Positions 7,560-16,196 of a DNA stretch of 64,000 nt are shown here, one piece after another. The stretch's first letter is position 1, and each line of letters starts with the position of its first letter. Both the position numbers and the translations under genes were made by a program. The stretch comes from Streptomyces sp. SCSIO 75703 (GTDB lineage Bacteria > Actinomycetota > Actinomycetes > Streptomycetales > Streptomycetaceae). The DNA is taken from positions 2,418,001-2,482,000 of the forward strand of contig NZ_CP144555.1 in assembly GCF_036607905.1 (NCBI RefSeq), in the 5' to 3' direction. Below the pieces are notes generated by a model, which worked only from the letters and a program-made list of their open reading frames with translations, was not told the DNA's origin and made no database searches.

Positions 7560-7965
7560 GCTCGTTCCCCTTCCTGATACCAGCTCACCGTCACAGCCGA
7601 CGGCCCCTGAAGGGCACGCGCGGTCCGACCGAGGACGCACGACACCGGCATCGAACACATTGCTTCCCGGCCATTATCCCGCATCCCTGGACCCGATGAC
7701 CAACATCAGTCGGCATCGCTTGCGCAACGCACGCGAGCAAAACCACTCAATTCGGCGATGTGACTGCGATACTGCGCGCTCGCGCCCACTCCTCCCGAAT
7801 GTCCCCGCACCCGCATTCTTTGACGCAGGTCACATCCGGGTACGGGCCCGGCGGCCGTGATCTCCGTCATGCTGTGCAGCAGACCCGGACGTACCGGCGG
7901 GTAGGCGGGGCGCTCCGTTCCGTCCGCCCCCGCCACGTCCACGACGGCGACGCGGAGGGACAGTC
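7560..7965. other. Divergent intergenic region, 406 bp
   Basis: Separates DUF3117 (minus) from the enoyl-CoA hydratase (plus) and must hold both promoters. It is more AT-rich around 7660-7760 than its surroundings. A TTGACG hexamer at about 7819 is visible, but I could not pair it with a convincing -10. No coding or RNA feature is seen. Confidence 0.4.
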
Positions 7966-8769
7966 ATGGCCGACACCGTGCTCTACGAGGTGAGCGACGG
8001 GCTCGCGACGATCACGTTGAACCGCCCCGAGGCGATGAACGCGCTGGACGTCGCGACCAAGGTCGCGCTCCGGGAGGCGGTGCGGTCCGCGGCGGCGGAC
8101 GAGGCCGTGCGGGCGGTGCTGCTGACCGCGGCCGGGGACCGGGCCTTCTGCGTGGGCCAGGACCTCAAGGAGCACGTCGAGCTGCTCACCGCCGACCGCG
8201 AGCGGGGCTCCGGCGACACCATGAGCACGGTGCGCGAGCACTACAACCCGATTGTCCGCGCCCTGGTGGAGGCCCCGAAGCCGGTGGTCGTCGCGGTGAA
8301 CGGGGTGGCGGCCGGGGCCGGCTTCGGCTTCGCGCTCGCGGCGGACGTCCGGATCGTCGCGGACACCGCGAAGTTCACCACGTCCTTCGCGGGGGTCGCG
8401 CTCACCGCGGACTCCGGCGTCTCCTGGACGCTGCCCCGCGTGGTCGGCCCCGGCCGCGCCACCGACCTGCTGCTCTTCCCGCGCGGCATCGGCGCCCGGG
8501 AGGCGTACGAGCTGGGCATCGCCACCCGGGTGGTGCCGGCCGCCGAGCTGCGCGCGGAGGCGGAGCGGACGGCGCGGGAGCTGGCGCAGGGGCCGACGGT
8601 GGCGTACGCGGCGCTCAAGGAGTCGGTCGCCTACGGGATGGCGCACTCGCTCGTCGAGACGCTGGAGAAGGAGGACGAGCTCCAGACCCGCGCCGGCACC
8701 TCCGAGGACCACGCGATCGCCGTGCGGGCCTTCGTGCGCAAGGAGAAGCCGGTCTACCTCGGGCGCTGA
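7966..8769 (+). CDS. Enoyl-CoA hydratase/isomerase family protein
   Basis: Crotonase-fold enzyme, expected to hydrate or isomerise an enoyl-CoA in fatty-acid or aromatic acid breakdown. The 267-aa product has the oxyanion-hole segments AFCVGQDLKEH (about 63-73) and NGVAAGAGFGFALAADVRI (about 107-125). The usual second catalytic region reads FAGVALTADSGVSW; the ADSG motif resembles PaaG-type 1,2-epoxyphenylacetyl-CoA isomerases, so isomerase activity is possible. The ATG follows GGAGGGACAGTC. It is flanked by its own promoter region and a convergent terminator, so is probably monocistronic. The exact substrate cannot be assigned. Confidence 0.87.
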   Translation: MADTVLYEVSDGLATITLNRPEAMNALDVATKVALREAVRSAAADEAVRAVLLTAAGDRAFCVGQDLKEHVELLTADRERGSGDTMSTVREHYNPIVRALVEAPKPVVVAVNGVAAGAGFGFALAADVRIVADTAKFTTSFAGVALTADSGVSWTLPRVVGPGRATDLLLFPRGIGAREAYELGIATRVVPAAELRAEAERTARELAQGPTVAYAALKESVAYGMAHSLVETLEKEDELQTRAGTSEDHAIAVRAFVRKEKPVYLGR

Positions 8770-8770
8770 G

Positions 8771-8796
8771 CCCCGGCCGCGCGGCGCGGTCCGGGG
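8771..8796. terminator. Convergent bidirectional terminator hairpin
   Basis: CCCCGG-CCGCG (8771-8781) pairs with CGCGG-CCGGGG (8785-8796) with one bulged T at 8790 and a 3-nt loop, filling exactly the gap between the convergent hydratase and tag stop codons. Confidence 0.65.
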
Positions 8797-9378
8797 TCAG
8801 GCCCGCCGCGCCGCGCAGCCGGCCAGGTGGTCGTCGACCAGGCCGCACGCCTGCATCAGCGCGTAGGCCGTGGTCGGGCCGACGAAGCGCAGGCCGCGCC
8901 GTTTGAGGGCCTTGGACAGGGCGGTCGACTCCGGGGTGAGCGCGGGCACGTCGGCGAGGCTCTTGGGGACGGTGCGGGCCGCCGGGTCGGGGGCGTGGGA
9001 CCAGATCAGCCCGTCCAGCTCGCCCGGGGCCCAGCCGGCCAGCTCGCGGGCGTTGGCGAGGGTGGCGTCGACCTTGGCGCGGTTGCGGATGATGCCCGTG
9101 TCGGCGAGCAGGCGCTCGCGGTCCGCGTCGCCGAAGGCCGCGACCCGGGCGATGGAGAAGCCGGCGAAGGCGGCGCGGAAGCCGGGGCGGCGGCGCAGGA
9201 TCGTGATCCAGGAGAGCCCGGACTGGAACGCCTCCAGGCTGAGGCGTTCGAAGAGGGCGTCGTCGCCGTGGACGGGGCGGCCCCACTCCTCGTCGTGGTA
9301 GGCCACGTAGTCCGCGGTGGACAGGGCCCAGGGGCAGCGCGGCACCCCGTCGGGCCCGGGGACGGCCTCGCCGCTCAC
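8797..9378 (-). CDS. tag: DNA-3-methyladenine glycosylase I
   Basis: Removes 3-methyladenine from alkylated DNA in base-excision repair. The 193-aa protein aligns by eye along its length with E. coli Tag: CPWALSTADYVAYHDEEWG at the N-terminus, LEAFQSGLSWITILRRR (catalytic Glu region), TGIIRNRAKVDATLANA, and SKALKRRGLRFVGPTTAYALMQACGLVDDH. The zinc-snap ligands are present: Cys15, His28, His184 and Cys188. The GTG start at 9378 overlaps the upstream DivIVA-domain gene as GTGA, so the two are translationally coupled. The pairing mirrors Rv1209-tagA in mycobacteria. Confidence 0.93.
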   Translation of the reverse strand: MSGEAVPGPDGVPRCPWALSTADYVAYHDEEWGRPVHGDDALFERLSLEAFQSGLSWITILRRRPGFRAAFAGFSIARVAAFGDADRERLLADTGIIRNRAKVDATLANARELAGWAPGELDGLIWSHAPDPAARTVPKSLADVPALTPESTALSKALKRRGLRFVGPTTAYALMQACGLVDDHLAGCAARRA

Positions 9379-9746
9379 CGCTCCTGCCCGCCGTCCGTGC
9401 CGGGCGCCGGCCGGTCGTGGTCGTGCCGCTGGAGGACGCCGGCGGCGCGGGCCCCGGCGAGGGCGGACTCCAGGTCGGCGATGCGGGCGTCGCGCTCGGC
9501 GAGTTCGGCGCCGAGCCGGCCGAGGGCGTCGTCGACGTCGGTCATGCGGTACCCGCGGACGACGAGGGGGAAGCGCAGCCGCTCCACGTCGCCGCGGGCC
9601 ACCGGGCGGTCCGGGGGCAGGGCGTCGCACAGCCGCTCGGGGGCGGCCTCGGGCAACGGTCCGCTGTCGCCGCCGCTCACCACGGCGAGGGTCACCGCGG
9701 CGACCACGACCGCGAGCGCGACGACGAGGAAGAGGAACATGACCAT
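9375..9746 (-). CDS. DivIVA-domain membrane protein
   Basis: Small single-span membrane protein (123 aa with the chosen start). It opens with a hydrophobic helix MVMFLFLVVALAVVVAAVTLAVV, followed by an acidic linker and a DivIVA-type motif, VERLRFPLVVRGYRMTDVDDALGRLGAELAERDARIADLE (about 45-85), likely a coiled coil. DivIVA-domain proteins organise at curved membrane and growth sites. The ATG at 9746 is chosen because it starts the helix; 9761 is the alternative, and neither has a strong ribosome site. Homologous to the protein next to folP2 and tagA in mycobacteria; role unknown. Confidence 0.78.
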   Translation of the reverse strand: MVMFLFLVVALAVVVAAVTLAVVSGGDSGPLPEAAPERLCDALPPDRPVARGDVERLRFPLVVRGYRMTDVDDALGRLGAELAERDARIADLESALAGARAAGVLQRHDHDRPAPGTDGGQER

Positions 9747-9934
9747 CGCTTGGGCCCCCATGGCCGGATCGAGCGCGTGCGCACGCACTGGTGGGATGGA
9801 CCGCACCGGCGGGTGGATCACATCGGCTGGTTGGATCGGAGTCGGTTGTGCCGGGTCCGATCGTGCCATGCGAGTCTGACAGTCGGGCCGTGCGCGGTCG
9901 AAGAACGGGACGTGAGAACGGTAGGGGCGAGCAG

Positions 9935-10807
9935 ATGACACAGGGGACGCTCAGGCTGGGCGGGCGCGAGTTCGCGGCGCACGAGCCGGTGATCATGGCG
10001 ATCGTGAACCGGACCCCGGACTCCTTCTACGACCGGGGGGCGACCTTCCTCGACGAGCCGGCGCTGGCCCGCGTGGAGCGGGCGGTGGCCGAGGGCGCGG
10101 GGATCATCGACATCGGCGGGGTGAAGGCCGGCCCCGGCGAGGAGGTGTCGGCGCGCGAGGAGGCGCGGCGCACCGTGGGTTTCGTCGCCGAGGTGCGGCG
10201 GCGTCACCCGGACGTCGTGATCAGCGTGGACACCTGGCGGCACGAGGTCGGCGAGGCCGTGTGCGAGGCGGGCGCGGACGTGCTGAACGACGCGTGGGGC
10301 GGTGCGGACCCCAGGCTGGCGGAGGTCGCCGCGCGGTACGGGGCGGGGCTGGTGTGCACGCACACCGGGGGCGCGCTGCCGCGCACCCGTCCGCACCGGG
10401 TGGCGTACGAGGACGTGATGGCCGACATCCTGCGGGTGACGGTGGGGCTGGCCGAGCGGGCGGTGGCGCTGGGGGTGCCGCGGGAGTCGGTGATGATCGA
10501 CCCGGGGCACGACTTCGGGAAGAACACCCGGCACAGCCTGGAGGCGACGCGGCGGCTCGGGGAGATGACGGGGACGGGGTGGCCGGTGCTGGTGTCCCTG
10601 TCGAACAAGGACTTCGTCGGGGAGACGCTGGACCGGCCGGTGAAGGAACGTCTCCTCGGCACGCTGGCGACGACGGCGGTGTCGGCGTGGCTGGGGGCGC
10701 GGGTGTACCGGGTGCACGAGGTGGCGGAGACCCGGCAGGTGCTGGAGATGGTGGCGTCCATCGCGGGCCACCGCGCCCCGGCGGTGGCCCGCCGCGGTCT
10801 GGCCTAG
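9935..10807 (+). CDS. folP: Dihydropteroate synthase homologue (FolP2 type)
   Basis: TIM-barrel protein of the pterin-binding family, 290 aa. The family motifs are present in altered form: MAIVNRTPDSFYDRG instead of NVTPDSFSDGG, IIDIGGVKAGPG instead of DIGGESTRPG, SVDTWR, NDAWGG, IDPGHDFGKNTRH and VYRVHEV. These variants resemble mycobacterial FolP2, which is reported not to show normal synthase activity, so folate synthesis by this copy is doubtful. The ATG at 9935 has only a weak purine stretch upstream. It diverges from the DivIVA/tag pair and is convergent with the LOG gene; its TAG stop lies inside the palindromic repeat at 10804. Confidence 0.85.
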   Translation: MTQGTLRLGGREFAAHEPVIMAIVNRTPDSFYDRGATFLDEPALARVERAVAEGAGIIDIGGVKAGPGEEVSAREEARRTVGFVAEVRRRHPDVVISVDTWRHEVGEAVCEAGADVLNDAWGGADPRLAEVAARYGAGLVCTHTGGALPRTRPHRVAYEDVMADILRVTVGLAERAVALGVPRESVMIDPGHDFGKNTRHSLEATRRLGEMTGTGWPVLVSLSNKDFVGETLDRPVKERLLGTLATTAVSAWLGARVYRVHEVAETRQVLEMVASIAGHRAPAVARRGLA

Positions 10808-10869
10808 GGTCTTCCGTGTGGATCAGGCCGGACCCGCGAGCCCGGCGTGATCCACACGAGAGGCCCTAG
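10804..10869. repeat. Dispersed palindromic repeat, copy B, likely bidirectional terminator
   Basis: A 66-bp near-perfect palindrome running from CTAGGG to CCCTAG with internal arms GTGTGGATCA and TGATCCACAC. The left CTAG contains the folP stop (10805-10807) and the right CTAG contains the LOG-gene stop on the minus strand (10866-10868). A second copy lies at 7198-7264. Confidence 0.8.
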
Positions 10870-11624
10870 CGGCCCGCTTCCTTGGAGACGAGGGCGACCG
10901 CCTCGTCCACGTCGTCGGTGAGGTGGAACAGGAGCAGGTCCTTCTCCGCCGCCTTGCCCTCGGCGACCAGGGTGTCGCGGAGCCAGTCGACCAGCCCGCG
11001 CCAGTACCGCTCGCCGAAGAGGACGATCGGGAAGCGGGTCACCTTCTGGGTCTGCACCAGGGTGAGCGCCTCGAACAGCTCGTCCAGGGTGCCGAGCCCG
11101 CCGGGCAGGACCACGAAGCCCTGCGCGTACTTGACGAACATCATCTTGCGGACGAAGAAGTACCGGAAGTTCAGCCCGATGTCGACGTAGGGGTTCAGTC
11201 CCTGTTCGAAGGGCAGCTCGATGCCGAGGCCGACGGAGACGCCCTTCGCCTCCAGGGCGCCCTTGTTGGCCGCCTCCATGACCCCGGGGCCGCCGCCGGT
11301 GATGACCGCGAAGCCGGCCTCGACCAGACCGCGGCCGAGCCGCACCCCGGTCTCGTACTCCGGTGACTGGACCGGGGTCCGGGCCGAACCGAAGACGCTG
11401 ATGGCGGGCGGCAGTTCGGCCAGCGTGCCGAAGCCCTCGATGAACTCCGACTGGATGCGCAGCACCCGCCAGGGGTCGGTGTGGACCCAGTCCGTCGGCG
11501 CGCGCTCGTCCAGCAGGCGCTGGTCCGTGGTACTGCGCTGGACCTGGTCGCGCCGGCGGAGGACGGGACCCAGGCGCTGTTCGTCCGGTGGCTGCTTCTT
11601 GCCCTCCGGGTTGCCTGTCGCCAT
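10866..11624 (-). CDS. LOG family (TIGR00730) Rossmann-fold protein
   Basis: Member of the Lonely-guy/lysine decarboxylase-like family, whose characterised members release cytokinin bases from nucleoside 5'-monophosphates; the bacterial role is mostly unclear. The 252-aa product has both signature motifs, GGGPGVMEAANKGA (about 112-125) and PGGLGTLDELFE (about 175-186), and FGSAR at the Rossmann start. The ATG follows GGAGGGAGC. A ~60-residue N-terminal extension (charged, then TDWVHTDPWRVLRIQSEFIEGF) is typical of the actinobacterial long form. Equivalent to Rv1205 in the folP2 neighbourhood. It is not a lysine decarboxylase despite older labels. Confidence 0.88.
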   Translation of the reverse strand: MATGNPEGKKQPPDEQRLGPVLRRRDQVQRSTTDQRLLDERAPTDWVHTDPWRVLRIQSEFIEGFGTLAELPPAISVFGSARTPVQSPEYETGVRLGRGLVEAGFAVITGGGPGVMEAANKGALEAKGVSVGLGIELPFEQGLNPYVDIGLNFRYFFVRKMMFVKYAQGFVVLPGGLGTLDELFEALTLVQTQKVTRFPIVLFGERYWRGLVDWLRDTLVAEGKAAEKDLLLFHLTDDVDEAVALVSKEAGR

Positions 11625-11734
11625 GTGCGCTCCCTCCGTGTTGCAGGTTCTTCCAGGTCAGCGTAGATCCACGCGGGTTACGTACGGGGGACCTCAGCAT
11701 GTCCGCCGCACAGCCGGGTAAACACGCCGGTCGA

Positions 11735-12814
11735 TCACGAGGTCAGCCAGGAACGCAGCCGCTCCTCGCCGGCCAGGATCTTGGCGGTCTCGACGCGTTC
11801 GTCGCGCTTGTGCGCCAGGTGGGGGTTGCCGGGACCGTAGTTGACGGCCGGGACGCCGAGCGCGGAGAAGCGGGACACGTCGGTCCAGCCGTACTTGGGC
11901 CGGGGGGTGCCGCCGACGGCCTCGACGAAGGCGGCGGCGGCCGGGTGGGTCAGTCCCGGGCGGGCCGCCCCGCTGTGGTCGTCGACGACGAACTCCGTCA
12001 CGCCGCAGCCCTCGAAGACCTCCCGGACGTGGGCCAGGGCCTCCTCCTCGCTGCGGTCGGGGGCGTAGCGGAAGTTGACGGTGACCACGCACTCGTCGGG
12101 GATCACGTTGCCCGCGACCCCGCCCGAGATGCCGACGGCGTTCAGGCCCTCGCGGTACTCCAGCCCGTCGACGACCGGGCTGCGCGGTTCGTAGGCGGCG
12201 AGGCGCGCGAGGATCGGGGCGGCGGCGTGGATGGCGTTGGAGCCCATCCAGGAGCGCGCGGAGTGCGCCCGCTCCCCCGCCGTCTTCAGCAGCACCCTCA
12301 AGGTGCCCTGGCAGCCGCCCTCGACCTCGCCGTCGGAGGGTTCGAGGAGCACCGCGAAGTCGCCGGCCAGCCAGTCGGGGTGGGCCTCCGCCACGTGCTT
12401 CAGGCCGTTCAGCTCGGCGGCGACCTCCTCGTTGTCGTAGAAGACGAAGGTCAGGTCGCGGTTGGGGGCCGGGACGGTGGCCGCGATCCGCAACTGGACG
12501 GCGACGCCCGCCTTCATGTCGCAGGTGCCGCACCCCCACAGCACGCCGTCCTCGTCCAGCCGCGAGGGGACGTTGCCGGCGATGGGGACGGTGTCGATGT
12601 GGCCGGCCAGGATCACGCGCTCGGCACGGCCGAGGTCCGTGCGGGCGACGACGTTGTCGCCGTACCGGTCGACCCTCAGGTGCGGCAGGGCGCGAAGGGC
12701 GCTCTCGATCGCGTCGGCGAGGGGCTTCTCGGAGCCGCTCTCGGACGGGAAGTCGACGAGGCGCGCGGTCAGCTCCGCGGCGTCCAGAGTGAGGTCAAGC
12801 GGGGTATCGGCCAT
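11735..12814 (-). CDS. dapE: Succinyl-diaminopimelate desuccinylase
   Basis: Zinc peptidase-family (M20) enzyme that hydrolyses N-succinyl-LL-diaminopimelate in lysine and peptidoglycan precursor synthesis. The 359-aa protein has the metal-site sequences [21 protein letters not shown] and [15 protein letters not shown] (catalytic EE), a lid domain with the [17 protein letters not shown] dimerisation motif, and the C-terminal [18 protein letters not shown]. The ATG at 12814 has no strong ribosome site. With dapC a few genes away, this window supplies two late DAP-pathway steps. 110 nt separate it from the LOG gene downstream on the same strand. Confidence 0.93.
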   Translation of the reverse strand: MADTPLDLTLDAAELTARLVDFPSESGSEKPLADAIESALRALPHLRVDRYGDNVVARTDLGRAERVILAGHIDTVPIAGNVPSRLDEDGVLWGCGTCDMKAGVAVQLRIAATVPAPNRDLTFVFYDNEEVAAELNGLKHVAEAHPDWLAGDFAVLLEPSDGEVEGGCQGTLRVLLKTAGERAHSARSWMGSNAIHAAAPILARLAAYEPRSPVVDGLEYREGLNAVGISGGVAGNVIPDECVVTVNFRYAPDRSEEEALAHVREVFEGCGVTEFVVDDHSGAARPGLTHPAAAAFVEAVGGTPRPKYGWTDVSRFSALGVPAVNYGPGNPHLAHKRDERVETAKILAGEERLRSWLTS

Positions 12815-12918
12815 GGTCTCGACCCTAACCCGGAGAAACCGGCGGAGGTCCCTCCGCCCGGTGTCCCGTCCGTCATGCCCGTCGCTCGGGCCCGGTGACT
12901 CTCCAGTACCTTGGACGC

Positions 12919-14079
12919 GTGCTTGAGCCGTCCCCAACCCGCAAACGCCGAGGCCGTCTTCTCCGTTTCGGGTCATCCTTCGTGGTCCTGCTCGCGGTCG
13001 CCGGCTACCTGGCGCTGCAGTACGTCACCGGTGGCGCGGGCGTGCCCGGCTGCAAGGTCGTCTCCGGCGACGGCGACGGGGCGACCTACGTGTTCACCCC
13101 GGAGCAGGCGGTGAACGCGGCGACCATCACCGCCGTCGGCACCGCCCGCAACCTGCCCGAACGCGCGGTGACCATCGCGCTGGCGACCGCGTTGCAGGAG
13201 TCCGCCCTGCGCAACATCGACTACGGCGACCGGGACTCGGTCGGCCTGTTCCAGCAGCGGCCCTCGCAGGGCTGGGGCACGCCGGAGGAGATCATGGACC
13301 CGGCGTACTCGGCGGGCATGTTCTACGACCACCTGGTCGAGGTGCCGGGGTACACGCGCCTGCCGCTGACGGTGGCGGCGCAGCGCGTGCAGCGCAGCGG
13401 CTTCCCGCAGGCGTACGCCAAGCACGAGCCGGACGCCACGCTGCTGGCCGCGGCGCTGACCGGGCGGTCCGCGGCGACGCTGACCTGCCAGGGGCAGCCC
13501 GCGCCGACCCGGGCCAAGGGCCCGGACGCGGTCCGCGCCGCCCTCGTGCGGGACTTCGGGCGCGCGGTGCTGCGGCCGGTGGACGCGGTGGCCGGCCCGG
13601 CCCCGTCGCCCACGGGCACGCCGTCCGGTCCGCGGGCCCCGGCGGACGGCACCCCGGCGGACGGCACCCCGGCGCCGCGGCTCCCGGAGGCCGCGGACGC
13701 CCCCGACGCCGCTGCCGTCCCCGGCGAGACGCCGGGGACGGCCGCCGGGCCCGCCGCCCCGGCCGGGCCGGACCCGGCGGGCGACGCCCCGGACGGACCC
13801 GCGGCGGAGCGCTCCTCGGGGCGGACCGTCACGGTGCCGGTGGTACCCGGCGGCGGCGCGGCGGACGGTGGCGAGGACCGGCCGGAACAGCGCGGCTGGC
13901 AGTTCGCGCACTGGGCGGTGGCCAACGCCTCGGCGCTCCACATCGAGCAGGTCTCCTACGCGGGCCGGGTGTGGACGGCGGGGAACACCGACAGCAAGTG
14001 GCGGCCCGTGGCGGGCGGCGGCGCCCAGGGCGCGGAGACGGGGCCGGGCGCGGTCCGCATCACCTCCGCGCCCCGCTGA
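12919..14079 (+). CDS. Membrane-anchored protein with lysozyme-like N-terminal domain
   Basis: 386 aa. A basic N-terminus and one transmembrane helix (about 14-38, [19 protein letters not shown]) are followed by a domain containing [42 protein letters not shown], which has the Glu and SxGLFQ features of lysozyme/transglycosylase folds. The second half is a Pro/Ala/Asp/Gly-rich linker and an unassigned C-terminal tail. It is probably outside the cell and may bind or cleave peptidoglycan; activity is inferred only. The GTG at 12919 is preferred over GTG 12895 because the basic leader starts there; both have weak ribosome sites. Streptomyces homologues have sometimes been labelled heavy-metal transporters, which the sequence does not support. 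Confidence 0.72.
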   Translation: MLEPSPTRKRRGRLLRFGSSFVVLLAVAGYLALQYVTGGAGVPGCKVVSGDGDGATYVFTPEQAVNAATITAVGTARNLPERAVTIALATALQESALRNIDYGDRDSVGLFQQRPSQGWGTPEEIMDPAYSAGMFYDHLVEVPGYTRLPLTVAAQRVQRSGFPQAYAKHEPDATLLAAALTGRSAATLTCQGQPAPTRAKGPDAVRAALVRDFGRAVLRPVDAVAGPAPSPTGTPSGPRAPADGTPADGTPAPRLPEAADAPDAAAVPGETPGTAAGPAAPAGPDPAGDAPDGPAAERSSGRTVTVPVVPGGGAADGGEDRPEQRGWQFAHWAVANASALHIEQVSYAGRVWTAGNTDSKWRPVAGGGAQGAETGPGAVRITSAPR

Positions 14080-14455
14080 GCCCCGGGCGCCCCGCGCACG
14101 TCCCCCACGAGCCGCGCCCGCCCGCAGGGGGCGTTCGGGCAGCCGTACGGCCCCTCACCCGCGAGAGTTGTCCTCACCCACACGGGCGGAGCGGGCCGCG
14201 CACCCTGCCGCGCCGTCACCCCGGGGGGCGCGAAAACGGCGCGTACGCAGGGCTCTCCCGGGGTTGCGCGCCCCCGGAACGGGGAGGTCCCACCCGCTTG
14301 TCAGCGCACCCGATAATGCGACGCATTACCAACTCTTTACCTCGGGCCGCCGCAACCTTCGGCGCCGTCGAGCGGTAGTCACTGCGTCCGACCCCGGTTG
14401 ATCTTGCACCGGGAGCGGGCGGAACACTCACCGTTCACTCCGTCGAAGGAGCATC
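14080..14455. other. Intergenic region with promoter for the secreted protein
   Basis: 376 bp. The first 200 bp are very GC-rich and hold only imperfect hairpins. The second half is richer in A/T and contains the palindrome at 14314-14328 and AACTCTTTAC just after it, so the promoter of the next gene is probably here. Confidence 0.4.
14314..14328. promoter_or_regulatory. Perfect palindrome TAATGCGACGCATTA, candidate operator
   Basis: Two 7-bp arms around a central A, about 130 nt upstream of a secreted-protein gene and near CTTGTCAG, a possible -35. The regulator is unknown. Confidence 0.35.
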
Positions 14456-14779
14456 ATGTCCCTCCCCCTGACCCGCCGGATCGCCCGTGCCGCGCTGCTC
14501 GTCGCCGCCGGAGCCGCCGCCGGGGTCGGTGCGGCCGGCTCCGCCGGCGCGGCTCCCGCCCTGCCGGCCACCCCGTCCCTCGGCGGGCTGACCGCGCTGG
14601 ACACGGCGAACGTCGGCGGCACCGTCGAGGACACCGCCCAGAACGTCACCGGGGTCGCGGGCCAGGCCGGCGGCACGGTCGTCGACAGCGCGGCGCCGGC
14701 GGCCCAGCAGGCGGCCGGGGACCTGGTCGGCGGCGCGGCCCAGGGCGGCCTGCCGGTGGACGGCCTGCCGCTCGGCTGA
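14456..14779 (+). CDS. Small secreted Ala/Gly-rich protein
   Basis: 107 aa with a classical Sec signal peptide: MSLPLTRRIARAALLVAAGAAAGVGAAGSAGA, cleavage likely after AGSAGAA near residue 32. The mature part (about 75 residues) is rich in Ala, Gly, Thr, Val and Gln, with repeated TALDTANVGGTVEDTAQNVTG-like units and no cysteine, so it is not a chaplin. The ATG follows GAAGGAGCATC. Similar short secreted proteins are common in Streptomyces; no function is known to me. Probably monocistronic. Confidence 0.72.
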   Translation: MSLPLTRRIARAALLVAAGAAAGVGAAGSAGAAPALPATPSLGGLTALDTANVGGTVEDTAQNVTGVAGQAGGTVVDSAAPAAQQAAGDLVGGAAQGGLPVDGLPLG

Positions 14780-14978
14780 CCCGGCGGGGTGCGACCGACG
14801 GGGTCCGGGGTCTCCCGGGCCCCGTCGTGCCGTACCCGGCCGTCCCGCGGGCCCGTCGGGGCCGTGCGCGGCGACCGCGACCCGCGGGCCCGGCCGACCG
14901 CGCACGGCGGCCGTCCGGCGGCCCGGGAGTCCGGCCCCGCGCCCGGGGCGGGGAGTCCGGCCCCGCCCCGGTCGCGGC

Positions 14979-16073
14979 TCAGCGCAGCCGGTCGACCGCC
15001 GCCCGGACGCGCTCGTCGGTCGCGGTGAACGCGACCCGCACGAAGTTCGCGCCGGCCGGCCCGTAGAAGTCGCCGGGCGCCACCAGGATGCCGTGTTCGG
15101 CGAGGTGGGACACCGTCTCCCAGCAGGATTCCCCGCGTGTCGCCCACAGGTAGAGGCTCGCCTCGCTGTGCTCGATACGGAAGCCGTGGCCGAGCAGCGC
15201 CTCCCGCAGGGCGGCGCGGCGGGCGGCGTAGCGCTCGCGCTGGACGCGGACGTGCTCGTCGTCGCCGAGGGCCGCCACCACGGCCGCCTGCGTCGGCGCC
15301 GGGGTCATCATGCCGCCGTGCTTGCGGATCTCCAGCAGCGGGCCGAGCACCTCCGGGTCGCCCGCGAGGAAGGCCGCCCGGTAGCCCGCGAGGTTGGACC
15401 GCTTGGAGAGGGAGTGGACGGCGACGAGCCCCTCGCAGGAGCCGCCGCTGACGTCCGGGTGCAGCACGGAGACCGGGTCGGCCTCCCAGCCCAGCTCCAG
15501 GTAGCACTCGTCGGAGACGACCAGGACGCCGTGCTTGCGGGCCCAGGCGACGATCCGGGTCAGCTCCGGCTTGGAGAGCACCCGGCCGGTCGGGTTCGAC
15601 GGGGAGTTGAGCCACAGCAGCCGCAGGCCGTCCGGGTCCAGCTCGGTCGGGTCGTCGTACGCCTCGTGGGCGGCGCGGGCGAGGCGGGCGCCGACCTCGT
15701 AGGTGGGGTAGGCCAGGCGGGGGAAGGCGACCCGGTCGCCGGGGCCGAGGCCGAGCTGGGTGGGGAGCCAGGCGACGAGTTCCTTGGAGCCGACGACGGG
15801 CAGCACGTGGTGGTGGGTGATGCCCCGGGCGCCCAGGCGGCGGCCCACCCAGTTGGTGATCGCGTCCCGCAGTTCGGGGGTGCCCCACACGGTCGGGTAG
15901 CCCGGGGAGTCGGCCGCGGCGATCAGCGCCTTCTGGACCTGGTCGGGCACCGGGTCGACGGGGGTGCCGACGGAGAGGTCGACGATGCCGTCCGGGTGGG
16001 CGGCGGCCGTCGCCTTGTACGGCGCGAGCCGGTCCCAGGGAAAGTCGGGGAGTCGGTCGGAGACTGCGGACAC
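14979..16073 (-). CDS. dapC: Succinyldiaminopimelate transaminase
   Basis: PLP-dependent class I/II aminotransferase that makes N-succinyl-LL-DAP from the 2-keto precursor, one step before DapE. The 364-aa product has the substrate/cofactor motif LNSPSNPTGRVL, the Asp/Tyr pair VVSDECYLELGW and the PLP lysine in AVHSLSKRSNLAGYR. It begins VSAVSDRLPDFPWDRLAPYK from GTG 16073; the ribosome site is weak. The ferredoxin gene lies upstream on the same strand, as with fdxC and Rv1178 in mycobacteria, but a strong hairpin intervenes. Confidence 0.9.
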   Translation of the reverse strand: MSAVSDRLPDFPWDRLAPYKATAAAHPDGIVDLSVGTPVDPVPDQVQKALIAAADSPGYPTVWGTPELRDAITNWVGRRLGARGITHHHVLPVVGSKELVAWLPTQLGLGPGDRVAFPRLAYPTYEVGARLARAAHEAYDDPTELDPDGLRLLWLNSPSNPTGRVLSKPELTRIVAWARKHGVLVVSDECYLELGWEADPVSVLHPDVSGGSCEGLVAVHSLSKRSNLAGYRAAFLAGDPEVLGPLLEIRKHGGMMTPAPTQAAVVAALGDDEHVRVQRERYAARRAALREALLGHGFRIEHSEASLYLWATRGESCWETVSHLAEHGILVAPGDFYGPAGANFVRVAFTATDERVRAAVDRLR

Positions 16074-16116
16074 GGGGAGCTCACTTTCTGCTGCGGACGC
16101 GCCGCCGGACGGCAAA

Positions 16117-16168
16117 CGCCTCGGTCCCGTGCGGCGATCGGGCGATCGGGCCGTACGGGACCGAGGCG
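16117..16168 (-). terminator. Strong hairpin between ferredoxin and dapC
   Basis: CGCCTCGGTCCCGT (16117-16130) pairs perfectly with ACGGGACCGAGGCG (16155-16168), 14 bp, with a partly paired loop containing CGATCGGGCGATCGG. Lying 29 nt after the ferredoxin stop and 44 nt before dapC, it should reduce or stop read-through into dapC. Confidence 0.65.
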
Positions 16169-16196
16169 GCGCGGGCGTGCGGCCGGGCTCGCGGGG

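Noticed and set aside
10866..11624. Lysine decarboxylase
   Set aside because: The PGGxGTxxE and GGGPGVME motifs are those of the LOG family; the old lysine decarboxylase label for such proteins is not supported.
14456..14779. Chaplin or rodlin surface protein
   Set aside because: Although short, secreted and hydrophobic, it lacks the chaplin paired cysteines and GNxxG motifs and any rodlin-like sequence.
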